Source: Sinomonas cellulolyticus
GTDB taxonomy: Bacteria > Actinomycetota > Actinomycetes > Actinomycetales > Micrococcaceae
NCBI RefSeq assembly: GCF_014656475.1
Contig: NZ_BNCM01000001.1
Coordinates: 428,985 to 492,984, forward strand
Length of the DNA stretch: 64,000 nt
Direction of reading: 5' to 3'
The notes under the pieces are model-generated. The model made no database searches. It was not told the origin of the DNA and saw nothing but the letters and a program-made list of their open reading frames with translations. Position numbers and translations under genes: made by a program. Below, in pieces: positions 44,749 through 54,380 of the stretch; position 1 is the first letter of the stretch; each line of letters starts with the position of its first letter.

Positions 44749-46275
44749 TCAGGGTCGCGACGGGGCCGGGCGCATGTCCCCCGTCTGGACGAACCGCTCG
44801 TGCCACGAGAGGGCCTCGCCGAGCAGGTGCGGGGTGTGCTTGCCGTAGCTGCCGCGCAGGGCCCGCTCGAAGTAGTCCGTCAGCGCCGGCCGGTACTCCG
44901 GGTGGGCGCAGTTGGCGATGACAGTCCGGGCGCGCTGCTTCGGCGCGAGCCCTCGCATGTCGGCCAGGCCCTGTTCGGTGATGAGGATCATCGTGTCGTG
45001 CTCGGTGTGGTCCACGTGGCTGGCCATCGGCACGATGGCCGAGATCTTCCCGTTCTTCGCCGTGGACGGCGACATGAAGACGCTGAGGAAGCCGTTGCGG
45101 GCGAAGTCGCCGGAGCCGCCGATCCCGTTCATGACGCTCGTGCCGGCCACGTGCGTCGAGTTCACGTTGCCGTAGATGTCCGCCTCGATCATCCCGTTGA
45201 GGGCGATGCAGCCGAGGCGGCGGATCACCTCGGGGTGGTTCGAGATCTCCTGGGTGCGCAGGAGGATCCGCTCGCGGTAGAAGTCCACGTTCTCGGTGAA
45301 CTCGGCGACGCCGTCCTCGCTGAGGGAGAAGGAGGTCGCCGAGGCGAACCCGATCGTGCCGCCCTTGATCAGGTTGAGCATTCCATCCTGGATGACCTCG
45401 GTGTACGCGGTGAGGCCCCTGTAGCCGCCCTCGGCGAGCCCCGCAAGCACTGCGTTGGCGATGTTGCCGACTCCGGACTGGAGGGGCAGGAGCCGGTCGG
45501 TGAGGCGGCCGCGGCGGATCTCGTGGTCGAGGAACTCGAGCAAGTGGCCGGCGATGGCCTTCGAAGCCTCGTCCGGGGCACTGAACCCGGAGAGCCGGTC
45601 AGGGGCGTCCGTCTCGACCACCGCGACGACCTTCTCCGGGTCGACGAGGAGGTACGGCTCGCCGATCCGGTCGCCCGGGGCGAGAATCGGCACCGGCTTG
45701 CGGTGCGGGGGCAGGGCCGTCCCGTAGTAGACATCGTGCATGCCCTCCATCCCGGCTGGCTGGCGCGAGTTGACCTCGAGGATGACCATGCTGGCCATGT
45801 CGAGCCACGTCTTGTTGTTGCCCACGGAGGAGGACGGGATGAGGCGGCCGTCCTCGAGCACTCCCACGACCTCGACCACGGCGACGTCGACGTCACCGTA
45901 GAACCCGAACCACGTGTGCTGGGCAACGTGGCTCAGGTGGATGTCCATGTAGTCCAGCTCGCCGGCGTTGATCCGCTGGCGCAGCGCCGGGTCCGACATG
46001 TACGGCAGGCGGAGTTCCATGCCGTCCGCCTTGGCCAGGACGCCGTCAAGCTCCGGGGCCGTCGAGGCGCCCGTGAGGACCTTGATCTTGAAGTCCTCAC
46101 CCGCCGCATGGGCTGCCTCCATGTGCGTCGCAAGCGCACCCGGAACCGCCTTGGGGTACCCCGCGCCGGTGAAGCCGCTCATGGCCACGGTCATTCCCGG
46201 CCGGATCAGGGCTGCCGCCTCGTCGGCGCCCATCAGCTTTCCCAGCATTCCCTCGTGGCGGATTCGCTCGTGCAC
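44749..46275 (-). CDS. Acetyl-CoA hydrolase / succinyl-CoA:acetate CoA-transferase
   Basis: A class I CoA-transferase family protein (508 aa). Evidence: MTVAMSGFTGAGYPKAVP near the N-terminus, SSSVGNNKTWLD, the QSGVGNIANAVLAGL region and YTEVIQDGML, whose Glu matches the catalytic residue of AarC (Glu294), followed by GMIEADIYGNVNSTHV and IGGSGDFARNGFLSVF. Members called acetyl-CoA hydrolases often act as CoA-transferases in vivo, so the second role is more likely. It is convergent with the glycosylase gene, 25 bp apart. Confidence 0.93.
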   Translation of the reverse strand: MHERIRHEGMLGKLMGADEAAALIRPGMTVAMSGFTGAGYPKAVPGALATHMEAAHAAGEDFKIKVLTGASTAPELDGVLAKADGMELRLPYMSDPALRQRINAGELDYMDIHLSHVAQHTWFGFYGDVDVAVVEVVGVLEDGRLIPSSSVGNNKTWLDMASMVILEVNSRQPAGMEGMHDVYYGTALPPHRKPVPILAPGDRIGEPYLLVDPEKVVAVVETDAPDRLSGFSAPDEASKAIAGHLLEFLDHEIRRGRLTDRLLPLQSGVGNIANAVLAGLAEGGYRGLTAYTEVIQDGMLNLIKGGTIGFASATSFSLSEDGVAEFTENVDFYRERILLRTQEISNHPEVIRRLGCIALNGMIEADIYGNVNSTHVAGTSVMNGIGGSGDFARNGFLSVFMSPSTAKNGKISAIVPMASHVDHTEHDTMILITEQGLADMRGLAPKQRARTVIANCAHPEYRPALTDYFERALRGSYGKHTPHLLGEALSWHERFVQTGDMRPAPSRP

Positions 46276-46414
46276 GTCGGCCTTTCCTCTACCTCACCGG
46301 TGCGCAGGCCACCTCGCCAGCGCCGAGGATCACTCTATTGCGGTTCGCGCTGAAGGAACGAAGATGACCACGGCGCTCGCCCCCCTCCCCGCGCTCGCGG
46401 AGCCCGGCGTGTCG

Positions 46415-46990
46415 TCAGATCCGCTCGAGGAAGGCCAGCACCCGGTCCATGGCCTCGGAGGCCGCCGCGGAGTCGAAGCCCGGCTGGGTCGGATCCGCGA
46501 AGTAGTGGGCGCGGGCAGGGTAGAGGAACAGCTGCGCGTCCCTCGCGGCGGCCACGATCGCGCGGGCGGCGTCGACGTCGCCCTCCTCCATGAACATGGG
46601 GTCCTCCTCGGCGCCATGAACTTGGAGCGGAAGGTCGGCCGGCCACGGCGTCCCGAATTCTTCGGGTGGCACACACGAGTAGAAGAAGACGGCCCCACGC
46701 GCGCCCGGGCGCGTCTGGGCGAGCTTCTGTGCGGGCAGCACCCCGAGGGAGAAGCCCACATAGACGAGGTCCTCCGGGAGGTCCGACGCCGCGCGCTCGC
46801 CTCGGGCGAGCACCTCGCCGAAGCCGGTCTCCCTCGCGTAGGCCACGCCCTCCTCGATGGTCGCGAAGGTGCGGCCTTCGAAGAGGTCCGGCGTCGTGAC
46901 TGTGTGGCCGTTGGCTTGGAGGGTCTCCGCGAACTCCGCGATGCCGGAGGTGAGCCCGAGGGCGTGGTGGAACACGAGGATGTCTGCCAT
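46415..46990 (-). CDS. Dienelactone hydrolase family protein
   Basis: A 191-residue alpha/beta hydrolase of the dienelactone hydrolase type: ILVFHHALGLTSGI, TPDLFEGRTFATIEEG, the nucleophile elbow GFSLGV (S81), HGAEEDPMF (Asp near 130) and ARAHYFAD (His near 162). True dienelactone hydrolase has Cys as nucleophile; here it is Ser, as in many uncharacterised members. The substrate is unknown. It follows a gap of 104 bp from the oxidoreductase gene. Confidence 0.85.
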   Translation of the reverse strand: MADILVFHHALGLTSGIAEFAETLQANGHTVTTPDLFEGRTFATIEEGVAYARETGFGEVLARGERAASDLPEDLVYVGFSLGVLPAQKLAQTRPGARGAVFFYSCVPPEEFGTPWPADLPLQVHGAEEDPMFMEEGDVDAARAIVAAARDAQLFLYPARAHYFADPTQPGFDSAAASEAMDRVLAFLERI

Positions 46991-47095
46991 CCCGCAACGC
47001 TAGCGAGCCGGAGGGCGTCTCGGCCAGAGGCGGTGACGCCTGCCTCCGCAGAACGGTCAGGTGCTCGGCGGAGCGGAGGCGCGGCGCGGCGGCCG

Positions 47096-48172
47096 TCAGA
47101 CGATCGGGTCGCCCTGGACCGGGCCGTCGGTGTTCGGCCTCCAGCCCAGCGCAGGGGCGACGTGCTTGGCGAACGACTCAAGGATGTGCAGGTTGTACTC
47201 GACGCCGAGCTGGTTCGGAACCGTAAGCATCACGGTGTCCGCGGCCATGAGCGCCGAATCCCCCTTGAGCTGTGCGATGAGGTCGTCGGGCTCTCCGGCA
47301 TAGGTCTTGCCGAAGGTCGACTGGAAGCCGTCGATGATACCGATCTGGTCGCCGTCGCTGCGCCTTCCGAAGTACATGGCGTCCTTGGAGTTGACGATCG
47401 GGAAGATGCTCCGGCTCACCGAGATCCTCGGCGGCCGGGTGTGGCCGGCGGCCTTGTACGCGGCACGGTAGGCCTCGATCTGCTCGTACTGGAGCTCATG
47501 GAACGGCATGCCCGTGGCCTCGGTGAGGAGGGTTGAGCTCATGAGGTTCAGGCCGAGTTCCGCTGTCCACTCCGCCGTGGCCCGCGTGCCACTGCCCCAC
47601 CAGATGCGCTCGCGCAGCCCGGGAGAGTGCGGCTCGATGGGCAGGAGCGTCCCCGCAGGCGCCTGATGAGGGTCGGCAGGCGCAATGCCTTCGCCGTCGA
47701 TCGCCTTGAGGAACAGGCCGAACTTCTCGCGGGCGAGGTCCGCCCCGCGTGGGTCGGTCGAGCCGGTGTAGCCGAAGGCCTCGTAGCCGCGCAGGGCGGG
47801 CTCGGGCGAGCCGCGGCTCACTCCGATCGCGATCCGGCCGGCGCTGAGGATGTCGAGGGCGGCGAGCTCTTCGGCGAGGTAGAGGGGGTTCTCGTAGCGC
47901 ATGTCGATGACGCCGGTTCCGACCTCGATGCGCTCCGTCTTCGCGGCAATCGCGCTGAGCAGCGGCATCGGGGAGGCCTGCTGGGGTGCGAAGTGGTGCA
48001 CGCGGAAGTAGGCGCCGTTGACCCCGAGCTCGTCGGCACCGACGCCGAGGTCCAGGGCCTGCCGGATCATGTCCGCGGCCGTGCCGGTCTGTGAACCACG
48101 CAGGGGTGCGTAGTGTCCGAAGGAGAGGAATCCGAAGGCTTTCACCTCCGCGTCAACTGCATGAATCTGCAT
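47096..48172 (-). CDS. LLM class flavin-dependent oxidoreductase
   Basis: A luciferase-like monooxygenase (358 aa) using FMN or F420. Evidence is KAFGFLSFGHYAP at the start, GVNGAYFRVHHFAPQQASP, IEVGTGVIDMRYENPLYLAEELAALDILS, ERIWWGSGTRATAEWTAELG and TVMLTVPNQLG near the end. A beta-barrel enzyme; the substrate is not predictable. It is divergent from the membrane protein gene at 48230, with 57 bp between the two starts. Confidence 0.9.
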   Translation of the reverse strand: MQIHAVDAEVKAFGFLSFGHYAPLRGSQTGTAADMIRQALDLGVGADELGVNGAYFRVHHFAPQQASPMPLLSAIAAKTERIEVGTGVIDMRYENPLYLAEELAALDILSAGRIAIGVSRGSPEPALRGYEAFGYTGSTDPRGADLAREKFGLFLKAIDGEGIAPADPHQAPAGTLLPIEPHSPGLRERIWWGSGTRATAEWTAELGLNLMSSTLLTEATGMPFHELQYEQIEAYRAAYKAAGHTRPPRISVSRSIFPIVNSKDAMYFGRRSDGDQIGIIDGFQSTFGKTYAGEPDDLIAQLKGDSALMAADTVMLTVPNQLGVEYNLHILESFAKHVAPALGWRPNTDGPVQGDPIV

Positions 48173-48229
48173 GTTATTCCGCGTGTCCGCTACTCCCCGG
48201 GCGTGTGGGCGCCGGGTAGCCTACGCTTC

Positions 48230-49231
48230 ATGCGGTCGGTGTCGCACGGAACCACCTCCGGGGGCAGGGCTGAGTCCCCGATGGGCGCGACGCCGCAGCG
48301 CGACGTCAGGGTCGACCGGCTGCGTGGCGTCCTCGTGGTTCTCATGGTGGCCGGCAACTTCGGCATTGGGGTGCAGTTCGTGCCCGCGTTCCTCAAGCAC
48401 ACGCCGGACGTCGGGCTGACCGTCGCCGATCTGGTTGCCCCCTGCTTCGTCTTCGCGATCGGGATCAACTTCGGCCCGTCGTTCGCCCGGCGGAGGCGCA
48501 GAAGCACGACGGCGGCCTACCGGCACCTCCTGCTGAGGTACTTGAGCCTGCTGGGGATCGGGGCGATCATCACGGCGGGCGGCACCGTCGTCGCGGCCGA
48601 GCCCACCGACTGGGGCGTGCTGCAGGCACTCGGGATGGCCGGACTGATCTGCCTGATCTTCATCAGGCTCGGCACGGCGGCACGCTTCGCCGTCGGGCTG
48701 CTGCTGCTCTCGGCGTACCAGTACATAGTGGACGCGTTCGCGCTGCAGACCGTCCTCTCCTCGATCCAGGGCGGCTTCCTCGAATCCCTCTCCTGGGGTG
48801 CGCTGCTCGTGCTCTCGACCGCTGTCGCAGACGTCTGGCGCAAGGGGCTCGTACCGTACGGGGTGCTGTGTGCGGCGCTTGCCGCGCTCGCGGTCGCGTC
48901 GACGCTCGTTGCCCCCGTGAGCAAGAACCGCGTATCCCTGAGCTATGTGCTGATCTCCCTGGCAGTGAGCGCCGTGGCCCTGCTCCTGGTCGACATCGGT
49001 TCGCGCACCGTTCCCCGGAACCCCGGGGTCTTCTGCTGGTGGGGCGAGAACGCACTGGCCCTCTACCTCCTGCACCTGCTGCTCCTCGCGCTCGTCGTCC
49101 TGCCCGGGATCCCGGGGTGGTACGCCGACGCGCCCGCCTGGCTCGCACTCCTCGAGCTCGCGGTCATCCTCGCGGTCCTGACCACGATCGCGTGGTGGCT
49201 GCATCGGCGCAGGATCCGCATCGGCCTCTAG
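48230..49231 (+). CDS. Membrane acyltransferase-like protein (heparan-alpha-glucosaminide N-acetyltransferase type)
   Basis: A polytopic membrane protein of 333 residues with about ten helices. The opening [19 protein letters not shown], the [19 protein letters not shown] segment and [20 protein letters not shown] near the end match the HGSNAT/DUF1624-DUF5009 family, which moves acetyl groups across membranes in eukaryotes and is of unknown use in bacteria. The ATG at 48230 precedes the conserved core by about 27 residues. No acceptor-related gene is close. Confidence 0.8.
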   Translation: MRSVSHGTTSGGRAESPMGATPQRDVRVDRLRGVLVVLMVAGNFGIGVQFVPAFLKHTPDVGLTVADLVAPCFVFAIGINFGPSFARRRRRSTTAAYRHLLLRYLSLLGIGAIITAGGTVVAAEPTDWGVLQALGMAGLICLIFIRLGTAARFAVGLLLLSAYQYIVDAFALQTVLSSIQGGFLESLSWGALLVLSTAVADVWRKGLVPYGVLCAALAALAVASTLVAPVSKNRVSLSYVLISLAVSAVALLLVDIGSRTVPRNPGVFCWWGENALALYLLHLLLLALVVLPGIPGWYADAPAWLALLELAVILAVLTTIAWWLHRRRIRIGL

Positions 49232-49640
49232 GCCGAGGAGCACGGCCCTCGCACCGGACCTCCCGGCGCCCGACGGCCTGCAGCACCGCACCCTGCGGGC
49301 GCCTGCTCGATCGCCAGCCGGTAGAGCCGGCCGGCATCGGCGACGTGCACCGCTGGCCAGCGCGCAGACCCGTCTCCGACGTAGCCGGCCACCCCGCGCT
49401 CACGGGCTGTTGCGATCAGCCGCGGCACGAAGCCATGGTCTCCCCCGCCGTGCACGGACCGGGGAAGCCGCACCACGACGGGGCGCACACCTCTCGGTGT
49501 TGACCTCCCGACTGCAGCATCCATCCGCTCGCGGCAACCACCCGTCCAGCATCGCGACCACCGCTCACGGAAGGCAAGGGCCTCGGGCACGTCGAGGCGC
49601 CCTGCTTCAAGCCGGCCGCCGAGGGTACCCCTCCGGTGTC
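49228..49640 (-). pseudogene. Remnant of an NAD(P)-dependent epimerase/dehydratase gene
   Basis: On the minus strand the region encodes [22 protein letters not shown] and [30 protein letters not shown], hallmarks of the C-terminal half of SDR-type sugar epimerase/dehydratases. Around 49270 the homology moves to another frame ([10 protein letters not shown]), and the upstream part is scattered across frames with no Rossmann N-terminus. Length (about 410 bp of about 870 expected) and frame breaks show a decayed gene. A 3' part of the second membrane gene's end overlaps it by 4 bp. Confidence 0.75.
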
Positions 49641-49681
49641 TCGGGCAAACCGCGAGCCGGATCATCCGAAGGAGAGCAGCC

Positions 49682-50479
49682 ATGAGTTTCGAACCGCGCA
49701 CCGCCATCGTCACGGGCTCCGATTCGGGCATCGGCCAAGCGACCGCCGTCGCCCTCGCGGCAGCGGGAATGGACGTGGGAATCACGTGGCACTCAGACGA
49801 ACAGGGCGCTCGGGAGACGGCGGAGGAGGTCCGCCAGCACGGTCGGAAAGCGTACGTCGCCGCGTTGGATGTCGCTGACGCCCCCGCGTGCGGCGCAGTC
49901 CTCGATGACCTTGTCTCGCAACTCGGGGGCCTCGACGTCTTCGTCAACAACGCCGGGACGGGCGCGAACGAGCCCTTCCTCGACATGGACTACGCCCGCT
50001 GGCGGCAAATCGTCGCGACCGACCTGGACGGCGCCTTCGTGTGCCTCCAACACGCGGCGCGTCACATGGTCCAGGCCGGAAACGGAGGGCGCCTCATCGC
50101 CGTGACGAGCGTGCACGAGCATCAGCCACGCGTCGGATCTTCGGCGTACGATGCCGCGAAGCATGGCCTCGGTGGTCTCATGAAGACGATCGCGCTCGAG
50201 CTCGGCGAGCATGGCATCACGGCGAACGCTGTCGCCCCGGGCGAGATCGCCACGCCGATGACCGGCCAGGAGGACGAGGACCCGCACGGCGTCGCCCGCC
50301 CGGGAGTCCCGCTCGGCCGTCCTGGGGACGCGCGCGAGGTGGCGGCGGTCATTGCCTTCCTCGCCTCACGCGCATCAAGCTACGTCACGGGCGCCTCATG
50401 GACGGTCGACGGCGGGATGCTCCAGATGGGACCGCAGGGCGGCTCCCACATCACGAGCGACGACTGGCGGAAGGGCTGA
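49682..50479 (+). CDS. SDR family oxidoreductase
   Basis: A short-chain dehydrogenase/reductase (265 aa). Cofactor loop [10 protein letters not shown] (about 11-20), NNAG at 89-92, and the catalytic set S143, Y156 and K160 (SAYDAAKHG) are intact; the C-terminus has [12 protein letters not shown]. The first loop TGSDSGIG and the lack of a basic residue there leave NAD versus NADP open. AAGGAGA lies upstream of the ATG. It is the last ordinary chromosomal gene before the island. Confidence 0.93.
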   Translation: MSFEPRTAIVTGSDSGIGQATAVALAAAGMDVGITWHSDEQGARETAEEVRQHGRKAYVAALDVADAPACGAVLDDLVSQLGGLDVFVNNAGTGANEPFLDMDYARWRQIVATDLDGAFVCLQHAARHMVQAGNGGRLIAVTSVHEHQPRVGSSAYDAAKHGLGGLMKTIALELGEHGITANAVAPGEIATPMTGQEDEDPHGVARPGVPLGRPGDAREVAAVIAFLASRASSYVTGASWTVDGGMLQMGPQGGSHITSDDWRKG

Positions 50480-50601
50480 GCGCACAGCTGCCGAGACAGC
50501 CCGGTCTTTGCCGCGACGGGCAGTCCGAGGGGCGCATGCACCGTCGGTTCAGTTCCCACCAACGCGAAAGCCGCGGAAACCCGTAGGTTCCCGCGGCATC
50601 G

Positions 50602-50638
50602 TGGTCGGGCTGACAGGATTTGAACCTGCGACCCCTTG
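50602..50638 (-). other. 3' end of tRNA-Pro: left attachment site of a genomic island
   Basis: On the minus strand 37 nt read as the end of a tRNA: the variable-region end, a T-arm (GCAGGTTCAAATCCTGT), the acceptor 3' strand CAGCCCG, discriminator A and an encoded CCA. The 5' part (D and anticodon arms) is missing; after CAAGGGG the sequence turns to unrelated DNA. By recall it fits actinobacterial tRNA-Pro. This is the scar left when an element integrates at a tRNA 3' end. The intact tRNA should lie at the other end of the insert, to the right and outside the window. Confidence 0.85.
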
Positions 50639-51024
50639 GAGGGTTTTTGAATCCTCCGGAATGCTGCGGAAATCTCGCGTTTTCCCTGGTCAGACGGGGA
50701 ATCGGGCAACTCCCCGATATGGATTCTACCGGGTCATTTCGGATCAGTCACGGGTGTTTTCGATGGGTAATTGGTGGCTGACGCCGGGTGGAACTGCACC
50801 GCCGATGGCGAATGAGAAATCTTGGCTGCCGTGAGCCAGCTGAACCTTAGCTTGGCCACAGCGGGCCGATTCTGCTCCATAAAAAGCAACCACCACCGCA
50901 ACCGGCACAGGACGCTCGCGACGACAGCAGGCGCGGCCGCACTTGCACGGTTTCGGCCGGGCGACTTCGTCGAAGAGAGCAACTGCTCCGCAGTCGTCTT
51001 CAGCAGCGCCAGGCCCGCAGCGTC
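50639..51024. other. Non-coding edge of the island
   Basis: About 385 bp with no supported gene. Small frames here cross the tRNA piece or overlap each other with no ribosome site. A short inverted repeat (ATCGGG at 50701-50706 and CCCGAT at 50713-50718) lies 60 bp inside the edge and may be an integrase arm site. Base composition drops visibly after the tRNA fragment. Confidence 0.6.
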
Positions 51025-51846
51025 TTAGGGCTTCGACGGTTGGATCTCGTCCTCGATCACTTCTGCGTAGATGATGAAGTCATCTGCTTCAGCTCGGTGC
51101 CCCGGTTTCGTGAGCTCCAGGCTGGCGAGGTGTTTCTGCAGCCGCTTCGACATGGGGAGGAAGGTCGCCAGCGTGAGCCCACCCGAGAGAACGGCTCCGA
51201 CAACCGGGACGAACTTGGCGACGCCACCGGCAAAGAGCTGCTTCGTCATGCGGACGCCGAGGTACGAAGCGACTTTCTTGACCACGGGATAGATGGTCCC
51301 CTTGGTGAGCGCCTGCTGCGGCAGCGTCTTGAGCACTTGCCCAGCGATCATGGTCGAGACTTTCGACACTCCGGCCTGCGCCATCTGGACGCCGAACATC
51401 ACTCCTACGAAGAGAGTGAGGATGCTCTCGGTCGCCTCGTCGAGCTCCTGATCGTCGTCGGCGAACAGGTCCGGCCAACTGTAGATGTAGGCGAGCTTCT
51501 GCGCGGTGCGGATCACGTGGCCGAAGTACTGCAGGAGGTCAGCGGGCACTGTACCTATCATCGCGAACCCGCCAGGCAATCCGGCGAGCGTGGAAATTCC
51601 GGCCACCTTGCTCGCCTCGAAGGCAATGGAGGTGTTCGCAATCTCCGTTATGACTTCGAGCGGGACGCCTGCGCCCGCGGGGCTGTAGGCGATCGCCCGC
51701 TCGATCTGTTCTGCAGGGCAGTATCGCTTCAGCGCTGCGCGGAGGTACGCCGCCCTGTTAATCCGTACCCCTGGAAGCTTCGCCGAAGCGTCCAGCACCT
51801 GGGTGAACTTCGATCCGGGGTTCTCGATCGCCTTGGGGTCAGCCAT
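51025..51846 (-). CDS. EcsC-like protein (putative)
   Basis: A 273-residue protein with amphipathic and hydrophobic segments: LAGLPGGFAMIGTVPADLLQYFGHVIRTAQKLAYIYSWPDL in the middle, then GVMFGVQMAQAGVSK and a hydrophobic FVPVVGAVLSGGLTLATF near the end. The pattern recalls the EcsC family of membrane-associated proteins, but this is recognised only by overall character. Function is unknown. It is the only island gene read leftward and lies at the left edge, next to the attachment site. The ATG at 51846 is the family-like start (ADPKAIENPG). Confidence 0.6.
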   Translation of the reverse strand: MADPKAIENPGSKFTQVLDASAKLPGVRINRAAYLRAALKRYCPAEQIERAIAYSPAGAGVPLEVITEIANTSIAFEASKVAGISTLAGLPGGFAMIGTVPADLLQYFGHVIRTAQKLAYIYSWPDLFADDDQELDEATESILTLFVGVMFGVQMAQAGVSKVSTMIAGQVLKTLPQQALTKGTIYPVVKKVASYLGVRMTKQLFAGGVAKFVPVVGAVLSGGLTLATFLPMSKRLQKHLASLELTKPGHRAEADDFIIYAEVIEDEIQPSKP

Positions 51847-52185
51847 GACACCGATCGTATCCGGGGGCAGGACCGGCCCCGAGAAACGGCGCGCCTCCTG
51901 GTTAGCTCGCCTATCGTCGCGGCGACGGTCGCGGTTGCGGTCTCCTTGCTGAAGTTATTGCGCCAAGATGCTGAGGTCGATTGCCGGCTCCGGCAACGCT
52001 TGCTCTCGAGCGGCGCGACTTGGTCGTGGTTGGCCGCCACCATGTATTCGTCGAACCGGGCGCTGTTGATCGGATGCTTGCTAGATGCGATTGCGGCTTT
52101 CGGTCCAACTGTCCCGGTCGACACGGTGGCTCCGATGTTGAAGCACTGACTGCAGTCGTCGGACGCTCACGGCAGGATTGCCTTC
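51847..52185. other. Region between the EcsC-like and GmrSD-like genes
   Basis: About 340 bp, presumably holding the divergent promoters. A rightward open frame in 51900-52149 ends with VDTVAPMLKH and has a hydrophobic stretch (IVAATVAVAVSLL), but it has no usual start codon with a ribosome site, so it is not called as a gene. Confidence 0.45.
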
Positions 52186-54306
52186 GTGGAAACCTTCAAG
52201 CGGACGCCGCTGCAGCTGTTCAACCTGCCACAGCACTTCGTGATTCCGTTATTCCAGCGGCCCTACGTGTGGAAGGAGGATGAGCAGTGGGAGCCGCTGT
52301 GGAAAGACATTCGCCGAGTGGCGGATCTGCGCATCAGTCAGCCGCACCTCTCGCCGCAGCACTTCTTGGGAGCCGTGGTGCTCCAGGCGCATGAAGCCGA
52401 AAGCGCCAGGCTGACTACGTGGAACGTCATCGACGGCCAGCAGCGCCTGACGACGCTGCAGCTGCTCGCCGATGCGACGTGCGCGATCTTCGCGCAGGCT
52501 GGGCTTTCGAAGTACGCCAGCCAGCTCGAAGGCCTGACGCATAACTCCGAGAGCTTCATTGAGGAAGATGACAGCCCGCTCAAGGTTCGGCACCTCAACA
52601 ATGATCACGACGCCTTCCTCGAGGTGATGACGGCCGAGCCGCCGGTTGACCACTCTGACCTCAGGCACCACGAGTCTCGGATCGTCCACGCGCATCGGTA
52701 CTTCACGGCGGCTGTAACCCAATGGCTCGGGAACACGGGCGCTGACGAGTTCGCGACGAGGGCCAAGGAACTCGCACGCGTCTTGCTCGATGACCTGCAG
52801 CTCGTGACGATCGAGCTCAAAGCCTCCGAGAACTCCCAGGAGATATTCGAGACGCTCAACGCCCGAGGGACTCCGTTGACAGCGGCGGATCTGATCCGGA
52901 ACTTCGTGTTCCAGCGGCTTGAAGCAGAGGGCGGAGATACCAAGAAGGCCTACCGCGAGGACTGGCCCTTTGAGGCTAAGTTCTGGACGAAGGAGGTCAG
53001 TGTCGGACGATACCTCGTCACTCGAAGCTCGCTCTTCTTCAACCAGTGGTTGATCTCGCGCACAGGTGAGGAGATCAGCCCCCAATCGACGTTCACCAGA
53101 TTCAAGTCGTACGTCGAGCTCGGGGCCGGGCACAAGATGGCCGACCTTCTCCCGGTGATCAAGCGTCAGGCTGAGCTGTATGAGAGGTGGACTGAAGCTT
53201 CACTCAGGCCTGACGGGAACCTCGGCGCTGTCGAAATGGCGTTCCACCGTATGAATGCCGCCGGCATAGAACTTCTCAAGCCGCTAATGCTCTGGCTGCA
53301 CGAACCCGGCAGGGATCTTCCACAACACGTGATCGACGCCGTGATCGGTGTCGCGGAGAGCTGGGTGATTCGTCGGCAGCTGCTTCGCCTCACCGGCTCC
53401 GATCTCGGCCGCATCGTCGCCGAACTCATCCACGCCAACTCCGACGCCACCGACGGCGACCTGCTTGAACGCATCACCCGTCACCTCGCCCGCCTCAATG
53501 TCACGAGCACGTACTGGCCCGGTGACGACGAGATCAGGGCGGCGCTCAAGGATGAGCCCGCCTACCGCCGCTACCCACGCCCTCGCCTACGCATGTTCCT
53601 GGAAGCAATCGAGAACCACTACCGCGCCGAAACGAAGCAGGCCCAGGTCGTGCGATCCGGGCTTCCGATCGAGCACATCCTTCCGCAGAAGTGGCAGGAG
53701 AACTGGCCGGTCGAGACCCCCGAGGAACAGCAGGATCGCCAAGCCCACGTTCACCGCCTCGGCAACCTGACACTCCTGACCGCTCCCCTCAACTCGAAGG
53801 TCTCCAACGGCCCGTGGCCGGCTAAACGCGACGCGATGCTCAAGCACAATACGATCAGCCTGACGGGGCGCGTGGTCGCGGACACCGAAGGAACGGCGTG
53901 GCGTGAGTCGCTCATCGATCACCGGACGGAGGTCCTAGTCGAAACGCTCCTCAAGGTGTGGCCTGTCCCCGAGGGACACAAGGGGCAAGTAGTTGACCCT
54001 CAGGCCAAGGCGGAAGACTGGGTCCAGCTCAAGCACCTGATTGCTGCTGGTCTCCTTGTCCCGGGCGAAAAGCTCATCGCCACTCACCGCGACTTCAAAG
54101 GCGTCGAAGCGCACGTCTCGTTGGACGGATCGATCGAGCTTGATGGCAAGCGCTTCACCGCCCCGTCACCGGCCGGCCACCACCTGCGTAAGAAGGCCAC
54201 GAACGGCTGGTATTTCTGGGCTGTCGCGGACGGGCGCCGACTACGGGATCTTCGCGCGCAGCTCCAGAACATGCCAGCTTCTGAGCCGGATGAGGCAGAG
54301 CACTGA
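52186..54306 (+). CDS. GmrSD-type nuclease (DUF262-DUF1524) with C-terminal RAMA-like domain
   Basis: A 706-residue fusion. N-terminal DUF262 (GmrS/ParB-like NTPase): FVIPLFQRPYVWKEDE and NVIDGQQRLTTLQLL (DGQQR at 83-87), plus ETLNARGTPLTAADLIRNF. C-terminal DUF1524 (GmrD-like HNH nuclease): IEHILPQKW with H497, and HRLGNLTLLTAPLNSKVSN. The last 100 residues (about 605-705), with IAAGLLVPGEKLIA, TAPSPAGHHLRKK and NGWYFWAV, look like a RAMA domain, thought to read modified DNA. GmrSD/BrxU proteins cut modified phage DNA (type IV restriction). The start is GTG 52186. It heads the defence genes, 74 bp before mod. Confidence 0.85.
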   Translation: METFKRTPLQLFNLPQHFVIPLFQRPYVWKEDEQWEPLWKDIRRVADLRISQPHLSPQHFLGAVVLQAHEAESARLTTWNVIDGQQRLTTLQLLADATCAIFAQAGLSKYASQLEGLTHNSESFIEEDDSPLKVRHLNNDHDAFLEVMTAEPPVDHSDLRHHESRIVHAHRYFTAAVTQWLGNTGADEFATRAKELARVLLDDLQLVTIELKASENSQEIFETLNARGTPLTAADLIRNFVFQRLEAEGGDTKKAYREDWPFEAKFWTKEVSVGRYLVTRSSLFFNQWLISRTGEEISPQSTFTRFKSYVELGAGHKMADLLPVIKRQAELYERWTEASLRPDGNLGAVEMAFHRMNAAGIELLKPLMLWLHEPGRDLPQHVIDAVIGVAESWVIRRQLLRLTGSDLGRIVAELIHANSDATDGDLLERITRHLARLNVTSTYWPGDDEIRAALKDEPAYRRYPRPRLRMFLEAIENHYRAETKQAQVVRSGLPIEHILPQKWQENWPVETPEEQQDRQAHVHRLGNLTLLTAPLNSKVSNGPWPAKRDAMLKHNTISLTGRVVADTEGTAWRESLIDHRTEVLVETLLKVWPVPEGHKGQVVDPQAKAEDWVQLKHLIAAGLLVPGEKLIATHRDFKGVEAHVSLDGSIELDGKRFTAPSPAGHHLRKKATNGWYFWAVADGRRLRDLRAQLQNMPASEPDEAEH

Positions 54307-54380
54307 GACAGATGAAGGGATCTGCCGGTGCCCGCAGGTAGAGTCGGGACTTGAGCCGTTGAGCATGATGGGGAGGACTG

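Noticed and set aside
49228..49986. A full-length 252-codon minus-strand gene
   Set aside because: Its upstream half is antisense to the intact SDR gene; only the lower part has epimerase homology, so it is a remnant.
50602..50638. A complete tRNA gene
   Set aside because: D-arm and anticodon arm are absent; only the 3' 37 nt are present.
50380..50834. Small frames over the tRNA fragment (GLTGFEPATP on plus, GSQVQILSARP on minus)
   Set aside because: These peptides are classic artefacts of translating tRNA T-arm sequence and have no ribosome site.
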